Positions 33,825 to 42,820 of a DNA stretch of 64,000 nucleotides are shown piece after piece. Location of the stretch: the NCBI RefSeq assembly GCF_037040815.1, contig NZ_CP146232.1, positions 1,606,501 to 1,670,500 on the forward strand, in the 5' to 3' direction. The notes beneath the pieces were generated by a model. The model made no database searches and was not told the DNA's origin. It saw nothing but the letters and a program-made list of their open reading frames with translations. The DNA comes from Pararoseomonas sp. SCSIO 73927 (lineage in GTDB: Bacteria > Pseudomonadota > Alphaproteobacteria > Acetobacterales > Acetobacteraceae). Each line of letters opens with the position of its first letter. The stretch's first letter is position 1. The translations under genes and the position numbers were made by a program.

Positions 33825-33830
33825 CCTTCG

Positions 33831-34034
33831 GGGGAAAGGCTCTGCCTTTCCCCTGTGCCCCCTATCCGGCGGGAACCTGAGTTTCCCGGCACCTCCAGCC
33901 TGTAAAAGACATGCATTCGGATGGAGGGGCCCCGAAAAGGGCCCCTCCATCCGAGGGCGTTTAAACAGATGGAAGGTCCAGGAAACTCAGTTTCCTGGCG
34001 GGTTGGGGTTCGGGGAAGGGCGGAGCCCTTCCCC
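33831..34034. terminator. mirror-image array of five hairpins between convergent hemA and ABC-importer genes
   Basis: The five inverted repeats are at 33831-33853 (GGGGAAAGGC/GCCTTTCCCC), 33869-33889, 33918-33953 (15-bp arms CGGATGGAGGGGCCC and complement, loop CGAAAA), 33978-33998 (CCAGGAAAC/GTTTCCTGG) and 34012-34034 (GGGGAAGGGC/GCCCTTCCCC). Outer pairs resemble each other in reverse order, so the whole region is symmetrical about the central hairpin. The second, fourth and fifth have the same layout as B and A of the larger repeat. The ABC ATPase reading frame runs through the last hairpin and stops in the fourth. Confidence 0.8.
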
Positions 34035-35636
34035 GGAAGGCGGCGTCCAGCCGCGGCCGGGGATGCTGTCCAGCAGGGCGCGGGTGTAGGGGTGGGACGG
34101 GTTGGCGAAGACCTGGGCGGTCGGGCCCTGCTCCACGATGGCGCCGCGCTGCATCACGGCCACGCGGTCGCAGATCTCGGCGGCCACGCGCAGGTCGTGG
34201 GTGATGAAGAGCATCGTCAGGCCCAGGCGCTTGCGGATAGCGGCGAGCAGGGCGAGGACCTGGGCCTGGACGGAGACGTCGAGGGCGGAAACGGGCTCGT
34301 CGGCGATCAGCAGCTCCGGTTCCATGGCAAGCGCCCGGGCGAGGCCGATGCGCTGGCGCTGGCCGCCGGAGAACTCATGCGGGTAGCGGTCCATGGCGTT
34401 CTCGGGCAGCTGGACGAGGCGGAGCAGCTCGCGGGCACGGTCCAGGGCCTGGGCGCGGGGGGTGCCGTGGGTGATGGGGCCTTCCGCGATGGCCTCGCCG
34501 ACGGAGCGGCGGGGGTTGAGGGAGGCGTAGGGGTCCTGGAAGACCATCTGGATCTGGCGGCGGAAGGGCTTCCAGGCATCGCGTGAGAGGGGGCGCAGGT
34601 CGGTGCCGTGGAAGAGGATCTCCCCTTCCTCCGGGCGGACAAGGCGGACCACGGCGCGGGCTAGGGTGGACTTGCCGGACCCGCTCTCGCCGACGATGCC
34701 GAGGGTCTCGCCGCGGTTCAGGGTGATGTCGGCGCTGTGGACGGCCTGGAAGGACTGGCCCTTGCCGAACCAGCCGCCGCCGCGGTGGTAGGTCTTTCGC
34801 ACGCCCTTGAGGGACAGGATCGGGGCGCCGGGCTGCACGGGCGGGCGCTCGGCCGGAGTGCCGTGGGGGACGGCGGCGATCAGCGCCTTCGTGTACTCGT
34901 GCTGCGGGGCGTTTAGCACCTGGGACGCGATGCCGGATTCCACGATGCGGCCGCGCTGCATCACCGCCACGCGGTCCGCGATCTCCGCCACCACGCCGAA
35001 ATCGTGGGTGATGAACATCACGCCCGTGCCGCGCCGGCCCTGCACCTCCCGGATCAGGCGCAGGATCTGCATTTGGGTGGTGACGTCGAGCGCGGTGGTG
35101 GGCTCGTCCGCGATCAGCAGGGCGGGTTCCAGTGCCAGCGCCATGGCGATCATCACGCGCTGCCGCTGGCCGCCGGAGAGGCGGAAAGGGTAGCTGCGGG
35201 CCAGGCGCTCCGGGTCCGGCAGGTTCACGGCCGCCAGAAGCTCCGGCACGCGGCGGGCGGCGTCCGCGCCGGCGCCGTGGACGCGCAGCGCCTCCGCGAT
35301 CTGGTCGCCCACGCGCATCAGCGGGTTCAGGGCCGTCATCGGCTCCTGGAAGATCATGGCAAGGCGGGAGCCGCGGAGCTTGCGCATCTCCTCTCGCGGC
35401 TTCGCAAGCAGGTCCTGCCCCTGGAACAGGATGCGGCCGGACTTCACGGGCAGTCCGGGCGGCAGCAGGCCCATGGCGGCGTTCGCCGTCATCGACTTGC
35501 CGGACCCGCTCTCGCCGACGACGCAGAGGATCTCCCCGGGCGCGACGGTGAGGGTGATGTCCTCGATGGCGTTCGGGCGGTCGCCGCCCGGCGGCAGGCC
35601 GACCGTGAGGCCCTCGACGGAGAGGAGGGCGCTCAC
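33987..35636 (-). CDS. fused double ATPase of a peptide/nickel-type ABC importer (GsiA/DppDF-like)
   Basis: A 549-residue protein with two complete ABC domains, as in GsiA. Domain 1 (about 1-255) has GESGSGKS, signature LSGGQRQRV and Walker B LLIADEP; domain 2 (about 275-530) has [17 protein letters not shown] and LLIADEP, plus the oligopeptide-family C-terminal HPYTRALL. It powers the two permeases encoded upstream on the same strand. The start is GTG at 35636, overlapping the permease stop by 4 bp. The last 20 or so residues ([16 protein letters not shown]) are encoded by the intergenic hairpins, so the C-terminus extends into repeat DNA. Confidence 0.92.
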   Translation of the reverse strand: MSALLSVEGLTVGLPPGGDRPNAIEDITLTVAPGEILCVVGESGSGKSMTANAAMGLLPPGLPVKSGRILFQGQDLLAKPREEMRKLRGSRLAMIFQEPMTALNPLMRVGDQIAEALRVHGAGADAARRVPELLAAVNLPDPERLARSYPFRLSGGQRQRVMIAMALALEPALLIADEPTTALDVTTQMQILRLIREVQGRRGTGVMFITHDFGVVAEIADRVAVMQRGRIVESGIASQVLNAPQHEYTKALIAAVPHGTPAERPPVQPGAPILSLKGVRKTYHRGGGWFGKGQSFQAVHSADITLNRGETLGIVGESGSGKSTLARAVVRLVRPEEGEILFHGTDLRPLSRDAWKPFRRQIQMVFQDPYASLNPRRSVGEAIAEGPITHGTPRAQALDRARELLRLVQLPENAMDRYPHEFSGGQRQRIGLARALAMEPELLIADEPVSALDVSVQAQVLALLAAIRKRLGLTMLFITHDLRVAAEICDRVAVMQRGAIVEQGPTAQVFANPSHPYTRALLDSIPGRGWTPPSGEGLRPSPNPNPPGN

Positions 35637-36469
35637 CGCTCGCCCCTCTTGCGCAGGCGCGGGTTCAAGGCGTCGGACAGGCCTTCTCCGATCAGGTTGA
35701 GGGCGAGGACGGTGATGAAGATCGCGATGCCCGGGAAGACGCTCATCCACCAGGCGAGCTGGATGACGGAGCGGCCGGAGCCGATGAGGAAGCCCCAGGT
35801 CATCAGGTTCGGATCCCCCAGCCCGAGGAAGGAGAGCGAGCTCTCCAGCAGGATCGCGCTGGCGGTGTTGAGCGAGGCGAGCACGATGATGGGCGAGAGC
35901 GCGTTGGGCAGGATGTCCGTCAGCACGATGGAGACGGGGCGCTTGCCCAGTACCTCCGCCGCCTGCACGAACTCCCGGTTGCGAAGGGAGAGGAACTCCG
36001 CCCGCACCACCCGCGCCACCGGGGGCCAGGAGACGATGGCGATGGCGGCCACGATGGAGGTGATGGAGGGGGTGAAGATCGCCACCAGCAGGATCGCCAG
36101 CACGAAGCTCGGGATGGTCTGGAAGAATTCGGTGAAGCGCATCACCGCGTCGTCCACGATCCCGCCGAGATAGCCGGCGACCGCGCCGAGGGCGACGCCG
36201 ATCACGATGGAGACCGCCGTGGCGATGATCCCGACGAGGAGCGAGACGCGGGCGCCGTAGGCGATGCCGGCGGCGAGGTCGCGGCCGAGGCTGTCCGTGC
36301 CGAGGAGCATGCCGTCCTCCCCCGGCGGGCCGAAGGGTGCGCCGGCCATGTCCCAGGGGGAGCCGGGGAAGAGCAGGGGCGCGAGGAGGGCGGTGGCGAC
36401 GACGAGGAGCAGCGCCACCGCCCCGACCACGGCGCCGGGGTGGCGCATGAAGCGACGGAGAAGGTTCAT
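35633..36469 (-). CDS. ABC transporter permease, DppC/OppC-like
   Basis: A 278-residue inner-membrane permease with an N-terminal membrane anchor (about 13-33) and five further hydrophobic segments. The sequence LGTDSLGRDLAAGIAYGARVSLLVG is the family's N-terminal block, and REFVQAAEVLGKRPVSIVLTDILPN is the EAA loop that docks on the ATPase. Its start overlaps the DppB-like stop in TGATG and its stop overlaps the ATPase start, so the four genes form one operon in the order binding protein, B, C, fused ATPase. Confidence 0.92.
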   Translation of the reverse strand: MNLLRRFMRHPGAVVGAVALLLVVATALLAPLLFPGSPWDMAGAPFGPPGEDGMLLGTDSLGRDLAAGIAYGARVSLLVGIIATAVSIVIGVALGAVAGYLGGIVDDAVMRFTEFFQTIPSFVLAILLVAIFTPSITSIVAAIAIVSWPPVARVVRAEFLSLRNREFVQAAEVLGKRPVSIVLTDILPNALSPIIVLASLNTASAILLESSLSFLGLGDPNLMTWGFLIGSGRSVIQLAWWMSVFPGIAIFITVLALNLIGEGLSDALNPRLRKRGER

Positions 36470-37452
36470 CAGGCGACCTCCACCCGCGGATCGACGAGGG
36501 CGTAAAGCAGGTCCGTCAGCAGGTTGAACAGGACCACCATGACGGAGGTGATGAAGAACACGCCCATCAGCACCTGGTAGTCGCGCGCCAGCAGCGCCTC
36601 GAAGGCCAGCCGCCCGATGCCCGGCCAGGCGAAGACCGTCTCCACCAGGATGGAGCCGCCGACGAGCTGCCCGGCCTGGATGCCGGCGAAGGTGATGACG
36701 GGGAGCAGCGCGTTGCGAAGGATATGGGCGCGCAGCACCCGGCCCTCCGGCACGCCCTTGGCGCGGGCGGTCCTCACGAAGTCCTGGTCCGCCACCTCCA
36801 GCATCGTCGCCCGCGTCAGCCGCGCGTAGACCGCAAGGTAGAAGAGGCCGAGCGTGACGGCGGGCAGCACGAGGTGCCGCGCCACGTCGAGTGCCAGTGC
36901 CAGCCCGGTGGCGTTGAGGCTCGGGTCGCTCATCCCGAAGCCCGGCAGCCATTCGAGGGTCACGCTGAACAGCAGGACGAGCATCAGCCCGACCCAGAAG
37001 ATCGGCGTGGCGTAGAAGGCCAGCGCCACCACGGTGATGGCGCTGTCCGCCCAGGTGCCCACGCGTCGCGCGGCCAGCGCGCCCATGGCGACGCCGCCGG
37101 CGATGGCGATGAGGAAGGCGGCGCCCGTCAGCAGCAGCGTGGCCGGCAGCCGGTCCGCGATCAGCCCCGCCACGCCCGCCTGCTGGCGGTGGCTGTAGCC
37201 GAGGTCGAGCTGCAGCACGCCCTTGAGGTAGATCCAGAGCTGCGTCGTCAGTGGCTGGTCCAGGCCGAACTGGCGGCGCAGCTGCTCCATGTACTGCGGG
37301 TCCGCCGCGCCGGACTGGCCCGCCATGACGGTCGCCGGGTCGCCCGGCGCCGCATGGATCAGGAGGAAGTTGCAGACAACGATCGCCAGCACGACGGCGA
37401 TCGACTTCAGCACCCGGCGCAACAGGAAGCCGGGCAGGCGCGACAATTCCAT
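36469..37452 (-). CDS. ABC transporter permease, DppB/OppB-like
   Basis: A 327-residue inner-membrane permease. The family features are the N-terminal helix followed by HAAPGDPATVMAGQSGAADP, the segment LDLGYSHRQQAGVAGLIADRLPAT, and the EAA loop DFVRTARAKGVPEGRVLRAHILRNAL. It pairs with the DppC-like protein to form the channel. It begins 9 bp after the binding-protein stop on the - strand. Such importers carry di- or oligopeptides, nickel or glutathione; nothing here decides which. Confidence 0.92.
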   Translation of the reverse strand: MELSRLPGFLLRRVLKSIAVVLAIVVCNFLLIHAAPGDPATVMAGQSGAADPQYMEQLRRQFGLDQPLTTQLWIYLKGVLQLDLGYSHRQQAGVAGLIADRLPATLLLTGAAFLIAIAGGVAMGALAARRVGTWADSAITVVALAFYATPIFWVGLMLVLLFSVTLEWLPGFGMSDPSLNATGLALALDVARHLVLPAVTLGLFYLAVYARLTRATMLEVADQDFVRTARAKGVPEGRVLRAHILRNALLPVITFAGIQAGQLVGGSILVETVFAWPGIGRLAFEALLARDYQVLMGVFFITSVMVVLFNLLTDLLYALVDPRVEVA

Positions 37453-37461
37453 AAGACCCCG

Positions 37462-39048
37462 TTACGCGAAGAAGACGTCGTCGTAGCTGGCGTGGTCGCC
37501 GGTGCCGAGCTGCACGGCGTTCTGCAGCCGCTTGTCCGTGATGGTGGGGTAGTTCACCTCCACCACCCAGAGCAGGGGCATGTCGTCCACCAGCACCTTC
37601 TGCACCTCGGAGAAGGCGGCGCGGCGGTCCGCCTCGGACGCCGCGGTGCGGGCGCGGGCGAAGAGCTCGTCCACGCGCGGGTTGGAGTAGCCGGAGGTGT
37701 TGGTGAACAGGATCTTCTGGATGTTGGAGGTGACGTAGCTCCGCTCCACCCCCAGCGTCGGGTCGCCGAACTGGTAGAGGACGTTGGAGGTCGTCTCGAA
37801 GTCCCAGTTCGCCACGCGGGAGCCCCAGGTGCCGGCATCGGTGGATTCCAGCGTCACCTCGAAGCCGATCTGGCGCATGGCCTGGCGGAAGTACTCGCCC
37901 ATGCGGTTCCAGATCTCGCCATAGGGCGGGATGACGTACTTGAAGCTGCCGCGCACGCCCTGCGCGTTCGCCCGCAGCCCGGCCTCGTCCAGCAGCGCGC
38001 GCGCCTTCGCCACGTCGAAGGGCGCGACCTTGGCGTTGGCATCGTAGAAGCGGGTGGTGGAGGAGACGGGGCCGGTGGCGGCCTTGCCCAGGCCGAACCA
38101 CAGCCGGTTGACGATGAAGTTGCGGTCCAGCGCCATGCTCATCGCCTGGCGCACGCGCTTGTCGTCGAAGGGCTTGATGCGGTGGTTCACCTCGTACCAG
38201 AACATGGGAGAGAAGTATTCCCAGCCCTTGGTGGTGACGTTGAGGTTCGGCGCCTGGCGCAGCGCCGGCACGTCGAAGGGCTCGATGTCCGTGGCGGTGG
38301 CCATCTGCACCTGCCCGCCCGTGAGGGCCACGCGGCGGCTCTGCGCGTCGGGGATGATGCGCCAGAGGATGCCGTCGAGGTAGGGCTGGCCGGGCTTCCA
38401 GTACTCCTCGAAGCGCTCCATCCGCACGAAGTTGCCGCGCTGCCACTCCACCAGCTTGAACGGCCCGGTGCCGATCGGGCGCGCGTTGGCGGGGTTCGCC
38501 CGGATGTCGCCGCCCTCATAGACATGCTTGGCGACCATCGGCAGGGCGGTGGCGTCGAAGCAGAGCAGGAAGGGCTGGAAGGGCTGCTTCAGCACGAAGC
38601 GCACGGTGTGCGGGTCCGGGGCCGTCGCCTCCGCGATGCCGGCGATGATGCCGCGCAGGCGGGGCGCGATCTCCCGGTTGAAGGTCATCACGGAGTAGAT
38701 CACGTCGTCCGCCGTGAAGGGGCGGCCGTCATGCCACTTCACGTTCTCCTGCAGGCGGAAGACGTATTCCAGCCCGTCCGGGCTCACCGTCCAGCTCTTC
38801 GCCAGTTCCGGCATCGGGTCCAGCGTGGGGGAGAACTTCAGCAGCCCCTGCGTCATCTTCGTGCCGAGGATGAGGGTGGGCGTCTGGTTGTTGACGCCGA
38901 TCTGCAGCACCGGTGGCTCGGGGTTCAGGATGACGTTGAGCACGCCGCCCCGCCTGGGCTGCACGCCCTGCGCCATGGCCTGGGAGGCGCTCATCAGCAC
39001 GGGGGCAGAGGCCGCCCCGGCGAGAAGGTTGCGGCGCGTCAGGCTCAT
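37462..39048 (-). CDS. ABC transporter family 5 substrate-binding protein
   Basis: A 528-residue periplasmic binding protein of the peptide/nickel (SBP_bac_5) family. The N-terminus SLTRRNLLAGAASAP is a twin-arginine-type signal with cleavage near QAMAQG. The family signature ENVKWHDGRPFTADDVIYS is at about residues 100-118, and the later part holds RRVALTGGQVQMA and VRQAMSMALDRNFIV. It is the first gene of the four-gene importer operon. The ligand is unknown. Confidence 0.93.
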   Translation of the reverse strand: MSLTRRNLLAGAASAPVLMSASQAMAQGVQPRRGGVLNVILNPEPPVLQIGVNNQTPTLILGTKMTQGLLKFSPTLDPMPELAKSWTVSPDGLEYVFRLQENVKWHDGRPFTADDVIYSVMTFNREIAPRLRGIIAGIAEATAPDPHTVRFVLKQPFQPFLLCFDATALPMVAKHVYEGGDIRANPANARPIGTGPFKLVEWQRGNFVRMERFEEYWKPGQPYLDGILWRIIPDAQSRRVALTGGQVQMATATDIEPFDVPALRQAPNLNVTTKGWEYFSPMFWYEVNHRIKPFDDKRVRQAMSMALDRNFIVNRLWFGLGKAATGPVSSTTRFYDANAKVAPFDVAKARALLDEAGLRANAQGVRGSFKYVIPPYGEIWNRMGEYFRQAMRQIGFEVTLESTDAGTWGSRVANWDFETTSNVLYQFGDPTLGVERSYVTSNIQKILFTNTSGYSNPRVDELFARARTAASEADRRAAFSEVQKVLVDDMPLLWVVEVNYPTITDKRLQNAVQLGTGDHASYDDVFFA

Positions 39049-39219
39049 CGCGTCATCTCCGGTCGTCAGACGGCGCGAAGGCTAGGCCGGATGAGCAATA
39101 TGGCGAAAGGGGGGCATTGAGGCCGCCGGGCTGGCGCGGGACATCGCCGTGCCCATGGTGCGGGCATTCTGCCGCCCTGTGGGCAGGGGCAGGGCCCGAT
39201 GCGATCTGCCGCCGCGGTA

Positions 39220-39483
39220 ACCTGAGGAGGAGAAGGAATTCTCTTCCGCATCGGAGGCAGTGCTCCGACCCCCTCAAAATTCCCTCTTGGTGGGCTGCCG
39301 CAGAATGCTCTCCCGACGTTGCCCCTGAGGTCGATGACCTCAGGCGACGGACACGGCGGCCCGGGCCGACACGGCGTGAAGCCTCTCGGTGCCGCCTTCC
39401 ACCATCGTACCCGCGGCAGCCCCATGCAGGTCCAGGAGCGTCAGGCTCCTGGCGGAGGGTCCAGGGAGGCAGAGCCTCCCTGG
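39220..39483. repeat. decayed hairpin element (hybrid form) upstream of the importer operon
   Basis: This element lies in the 466-bp gap between the importer operon and a small gene, both transcribed leftward. A worn D-like hairpin with a central GAATTC is near 39225-39250. C-type (39324-39344, arms CCTGAGGTC and GACCTCAGG), B-type (39432-39452, arms CCAGGAGC and GCTCCTGG) and A-type (39461-39483, arms CCAGGGAGGC and GCCTCCCTGG) follow. The linkers GGGCTGCCGCAG and CGCGGCAGCC match form II. Although D has decayed, the A, B and C stems remain nearly perfect with their own arm sequences. The rest of the gap (39049-39219) shows no gene. Confidence 0.75.
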
Positions 39484-39514
39484 GGGTATCAGTGCCCCCG
39501 GTAGAAAGGAATGA

Positions 39515-39703
39515 TCAGGCGGCCATGCGCCGCTGCGCGCCGTCCTCGGCGAGACAGGCGGCGGCTTCGGCGAGGTGGGCGGCGGCGTCCTCCGCCCCGA
39601 TCTCCAGGCAGCAGCGCTCCAGATGGGCCACCAGCCGCATCAGGGCGGCCATGTCGCGGCGGGCGTGGTCGGGCCAGAGCACGGCGGCGATCGGGGTGTC
39701 CAT
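39515..39703 (-). CDS. small protein of unknown function
   Basis: A 62-residue protein (MDTPIAAVLWPDHARRDM at the start, then a helical Ala/Leu/Glu-rich part with two adjacent cysteines, ERCCLEIG). It is predicted soluble and all-helical. AAGGAT lies upstream of the ATG at 39703. The gene is divergent from phaB over a 219-bp gap. No family is recognised, and its reality rests on codon use and a sensible start, so confidence is limited. Confidence 0.5.
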   Translation of the reverse strand: MDTPIAAVLWPDHARRDMAALMRLVAHLERCCLEIGAEDAAAHLAEAAACLAEDGAQRRMAA

Positions 39704-39922
39704 CGGGGTATCCTTGAAGGAGCGGGCGCGGGGCGGGCGGCGTCCTACACCGGGCAGGCCGGGAAAAGCCAGGATTTGTTTGCTTCCTGAAGCGTTGGCC
39801 CGGGTTGCGCGGAGGGAAAATCGTTGTTGTGCAGTGCGATAGTGGGCTTCTAACCCTTGATGGGCCTTCCCGCCGGGGTCAGCTTTGTAGGGGAGACAAC
39901 GCCTGCGGAAGGGACTTCTCGG

Positions 39923-40645
39923 ATGGGAAAGATCGCACTCGTCACCGGCGGGCAGCGCGGCATCGGCGCGGCCATCAGCGAGCACCTGCACAAGGCCGGG
40001 CGGACGGTCGTCGCCTCCTATGCCGGGAACGAGGAGGCGGCGCGGGCCTTCACGGAGCGCACGGGGATCCGGACTTACCGGTTCGACGTCTCGGACTGGG
40101 ATGCGTGCGCGGAGGCGCTGAAGCGGATCGAGGCGGAGGTCGGGCCGGTCGAGATCCTCGTGAACAACGCGGGCATCACGCGCGACAACACGATGAAGCG
40201 CATGGACCGCAAGATGTGGGACGACGTGATCGACACGAATCTCGGCTCCTGCTTCAACCTCTGCAAGCTGGTGTGGGACGGGATGAGCGCGCGGAAGTTT
40301 GGCCGCATCGTCAACATCGGTTCCATCAACGGCCAGGCCGGGCAGTACGGGCAGGTGAACTACGCCGCCGCCAAGTCCGGCATCCACGGCTTCACCAAGG
40401 CGCTCGCGCAGGAAGGGGCGCGCGTCGGCATCACCGTGAACGCGGTGGCGCCGGGCTACGTGGACACGGAGATGGTGCGCGCCGTGCCGGCCGACGTGCT
40501 GGAAAAGATTATCGCGCGCATCCCGCGCGGGCGGCTGGGCACGGCGGACGACATCGCGCGCGGCGTGGCCTTCCTGACGGCCGACGACGCGGACTTCATC
40601 ACCGGCTCCACCCTCTCCATCAACGGCGGCCAGCACATGTACTGA
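39923..40645 (+). CDS. phaB: acetoacetyl-CoA reductase
   Basis: A 240-residue short-chain dehydrogenase reducing acetoacetyl-CoA to (R)-3-hydroxybutyryl-CoA for polyhydroxybutyrate synthesis. The cofactor motif TGGQRGIG is at about 8-15, NNAG follows near 86, and the catalytic set is Ser in NIGSINGQ, Tyr147 and Lys151 in YAAAKSG. PhaB-specific wording includes GITRDNTMKRMDRKMWDDV. The ATG at 39923 follows GGAAGGGA. Upstream, at 39822-39840, TTGTTGTGCAGTGC loosely resembles the TGC/GCA-rich sites of PhaR-type regulators; this is a weak hint only. Confidence 0.94.
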   Translation: MGKIALVTGGQRGIGAAISEHLHKAGRTVVASYAGNEEAARAFTERTGIRTYRFDVSDWDACAEALKRIEAEVGPVEILVNNAGITRDNTMKRMDRKMWDDVIDTNLGSCFNLCKLVWDGMSARKFGRIVNIGSINGQAGQYGQVNYAAAKSGIHGFTKALAQEGARVGITVNAVAPGYVDTEMVRAVPADVLEKIIARIPRGRLGTADDIARGVAFLTADDADFITGSTLSINGGQHMY

Positions 40646-40734
40646 GGGGCCGATACCGGGAAGCTGGCGTTCCGGCGGCCGGAACCCTGCGCGGGGCCGG
40701 CCGTTACCCCTGCCTCAAGGGAAGGAAGGCCACC

Positions 40735-40989
40735 ATGACGGCATCGAAGCATCCCAAGGGCGGCATGGGCGCCAAGGAGCGGGGCGAGGAGGGTCTGGGC
40801 GACGGCATTCCCCGCCCGCCCTCCGACGAGGAGCGCAACCCCGGCATCGGCTCCTCCAAGGGCACCTTCGGGCGCGGCACCGATCCCGCGGCCCTGCAGG
40901 CCGACAGCACGGATGAGGGCGACGTGGCGAACGAGACCACGCGCGAGGGCGGGGTGGATCCCGGCCATCTCGGCCGCACCAACAAGTAG
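40735..40989 (+). CDS. small hydrophilic, probably disordered protein
   Basis: An 84-residue protein very rich in Gly, Glu, Asp, Lys and Ser, without hydrophobic core or cysteines. The start KHPKGGMGAKERGEEG recalls the KGG-type repeats of stress-induced hydrophilic proteins, but there is only one such unit. GGAAGGAAGG precedes the ATG at 40735. It follows phaB by 89 bp in the same direction. No function can be assigned. Confidence 0.6.
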   Translation: MTASKHPKGGMGAKERGEEGLGDGIPRPPSDEERNPGIGSSKGTFGRGTDPAALQADSTDEGDVANETTREGGVDPGHLGRTNK

Positions 40990-41043
40990 CGCCTTGCCGC
41001 CGGCCCGCCCTTCCTCCAGCCTTTCCGGGTGGAGGGACGGGCC

Positions 41044-41679
41044 GTGACGGAGTGCCGGTTGGTGTTGGCGAAGGCTTCGGCCGAGGCCGGGGCGCGGATC
41101 GGGGCGGCGCGCCCGGCGCATCTCGATCTGCTGCGGCCGATGGCAGGGGCCGGGACGCTGATCCTCGGCGTGCCGCTGCTGGATCCGGAGGGCGGCGGGT
41201 ATCGCGGCTCCCTCATGCTGGTGCGGACGGAGGCGCTGGAGGACTATCTCGCGGCCGAGCCGTTCCGGCACGGCGGCGTGTGGGAGAGCCACGCCGTCCA
41301 CCCCTTCCGCCTCGCGCCTCTTCCCTACCCCGCCTTTCCCGAAGGGCCGGTGCCGGAACGGCCGACGCACGCGGTCGCCATCGCCTGGGACGGCACCGAC
41401 GGCGACGCCGGGGCGCGGCGGCTGGCGGTGCGCGAACGGCACCTCGCCCGGGTCCGCCCCGCGGCCGAGGGCGGCGTGCTGGCGCTGGGCGGAGCCATCC
41501 TCGACGCGCCGGGCGGGGCGATGATCGGCTCCGTCGCCATCACCGCGCACGCCTCGGTGGAGGAGGCCCGGGGCTGGTGGGCGGAGGACCCCTACGTGGA
41601 GGGCGGCGTGTGGCAGACGGTGAGCTGGTACGCCACGCGGATCGCGCCCCTGCCGTACCGGGACCTTCCGCGGGCGTGA
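41044..41679 (+). CDS. tandem YciI-like two-domain protein
   Basis: A 211-residue protein made of two YCII-like domains. Domain 1 (about 1-95) contains RPAHLDLLRPMAGAGTLILGVPLLD and ends in GGVWESHAVHPFRLAPLPY. Domain 2 (about 105-211) has ERHLARVRP, LALGGAILDAPGGAMIGSV and ends in GGVWQTVSWYATRIAPLPY. The parallel endings show internal duplication, giving a covalent version of the usual YciI dimer. The likely start is GTG at 41044, 6 bp after GGAGGGAC. Function is unknown. Confidence 0.75.
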   Translation: MTECRLVLAKASAEAGARIGAARPAHLDLLRPMAGAGTLILGVPLLDPEGGGYRGSLMLVRTEALEDYLAAEPFRHGGVWESHAVHPFRLAPLPYPAFPEGPVPERPTHAVAIAWDGTDGDAGARRLAVRERHLARVRPAAEGGVLALGGAILDAPGGAMIGSVAITAHASVEEARGWWAEDPYVEGGVWQTVSWYATRIAPLPYRDLPRA

Positions 41680-41713
41680 GAGGCGTCTAGGGGGAGCGCG
41701 GGGGTGCCCGCCG

Positions 41714-42670
41714 CTACTCCACCGGGACGAAGGGGGCGTCGCGCGGCGTCAGGGCGCGCCCCTCGCCCAGGGCCCAGGCCGCGATCTCCTCGCGCCGGGC
41801 GAACCAGACGCCGGGGTGGCCGGCGGCCCAGGCCAGGAAGGCCTCCACGCTCGGCATGATCGCGGGACGGCCCGCGACGAAGTCGTGCAGGGGCACGCTC
41901 ATCATCCGCCGGCGGGTGGCGGCCTCCGCGTAGAGCGTCTCGAACTCCTGGCGGAGCACCCGCTCGTAGTCGGAGATTGGCCGTTGCTGGAGCTCGAAGA
42001 AGTTCAGGTCGTTCACGTGCAGCATGTAGGGGACGAGAAGGAAGTCCCGGTCGCCGTTGACGGTCTGGATCCAGGGCTCGTCGCGGCTGCGGTCGTCGAT
42101 GGAGTAGAGGAGGCCGAGCTCCTGGAGGAGGGCGTTGGTGTTCACGCTGGCCTGCAGGCCCTGCGCGTTGAAGCCCCTCGGCCACTGCCCGGTGATGCGC
42201 CGCATCGTCTCGAAGCCGTCGCGCAGGAAGGCCCGCTCCTGCTCCCGGTCCATCCAGTGGGTGGAGACGTGGAGCCGTCCGCGCCCGCCCCCCTCGTGGC
42301 CGCGCTCCACGATCTCGCGGGCGAGCTCGGGGTATCGCTCCATGGTGGCGCCGATCATGAAGGAGGACGCCTTCACCCCGCGCCGGTCCAGCATGTCCAG
42401 CAGGCGCGGCACGCCCTCCTTCGCGCCGTAGGTGCGGTTCTGGACGGCCGGGAAGTTCGGGAACCGGCCGCCGTTCGAGCCGCTCTGCCAGGCGCTCGCC
42501 TGCCCGCCATCGGCCTCGAACATCATGCAGACCGACACGGCGAGCCGGGCCCCGCCGGGCCAGTACGGGCCGGGCGGGCGCGCGGCGCGCTGGGCCAGCG
42601 CGGGGGCGGCGAGGGGCGAGAGGAGTGCCGTCGCGAGAAGATGGCGGCGGGTTGCCGGGATCCGGATCAT
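41714..42670 (-). CDS. exported polysaccharide deacetylase-family protein (NodB-like)
   Basis: A 318-residue protein with a twin-arginine-like signal (PATRRHLLATALLSPLAAPALAQ) and a NodB-homology domain. Family pieces are SVCMMFEADGG, where other members have an Asp-Asp metal site, GVPRLLDMLDRRGVKASSFMIG, and RGHEGGGRGRLHVSTHW, with metal histidines in the last stretch. It most resembles the PuuE/allantoinase-like and peptidoglycan-deacetylase-like group acting on C-N bonds. The substrate is unknown. A (CCCAGG)9 tract lies 75-128 bp upstream of its start, in the probable promoter region. Confidence 0.8.
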   Translation of the reverse strand: MIRIPATRRHLLATALLSPLAAPALAQRAARPPGPYWPGGARLAVSVCMMFEADGGQASAWQSGSNGGRFPNFPAVQNRTYGAKEGVPRLLDMLDRRGVKASSFMIGATMERYPELAREIVERGHEGGGRGRLHVSTHWMDREQERAFLRDGFETMRRITGQWPRGFNAQGLQASVNTNALLQELGLLYSIDDRSRDEPWIQTVNGDRDFLLVPYMLHVNDLNFFELQQRPISDYERVLRQEFETLYAEAATRRRMMSVPLHDFVAGRPAIMPSVEAFLAWAAGHPGVWFARREEIAAWALGEGRALTPRDAPFVPVE

Positions 42671-42744
42671 CGTCTGTCGCTCCTCCTGGGTTGCTTCGTG
42701 GCCCGCGCGCTTGTGGCCGGGGCTAGGGCAGGGCAGGGCCGCTG

Positions 42745-42798
42745 CCCAGGCCCAGGCCCAGGCCCAGGCCCAGGCCCAGGCCCAGGCCCAGGCCCAGG
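42745..42798. repeat. (CCCAGG)9 hexanucleotide tandem repeat
   Basis: Nine perfect CCCAGG units in a row, 54 bp, in the 150-bp gap between the AraC-type gene end and the deacetylase start (both on the - strand). A six-base unit would not shift a frame, but copy-number change would alter promoter spacing or mRNA leader length of the deacetylase gene. No other tract of this kind was seen in the window. Confidence 0.95.
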
Positions 42799-42820
42799 AC
42801 TGGGCTTGGCCGTGGGCGCC

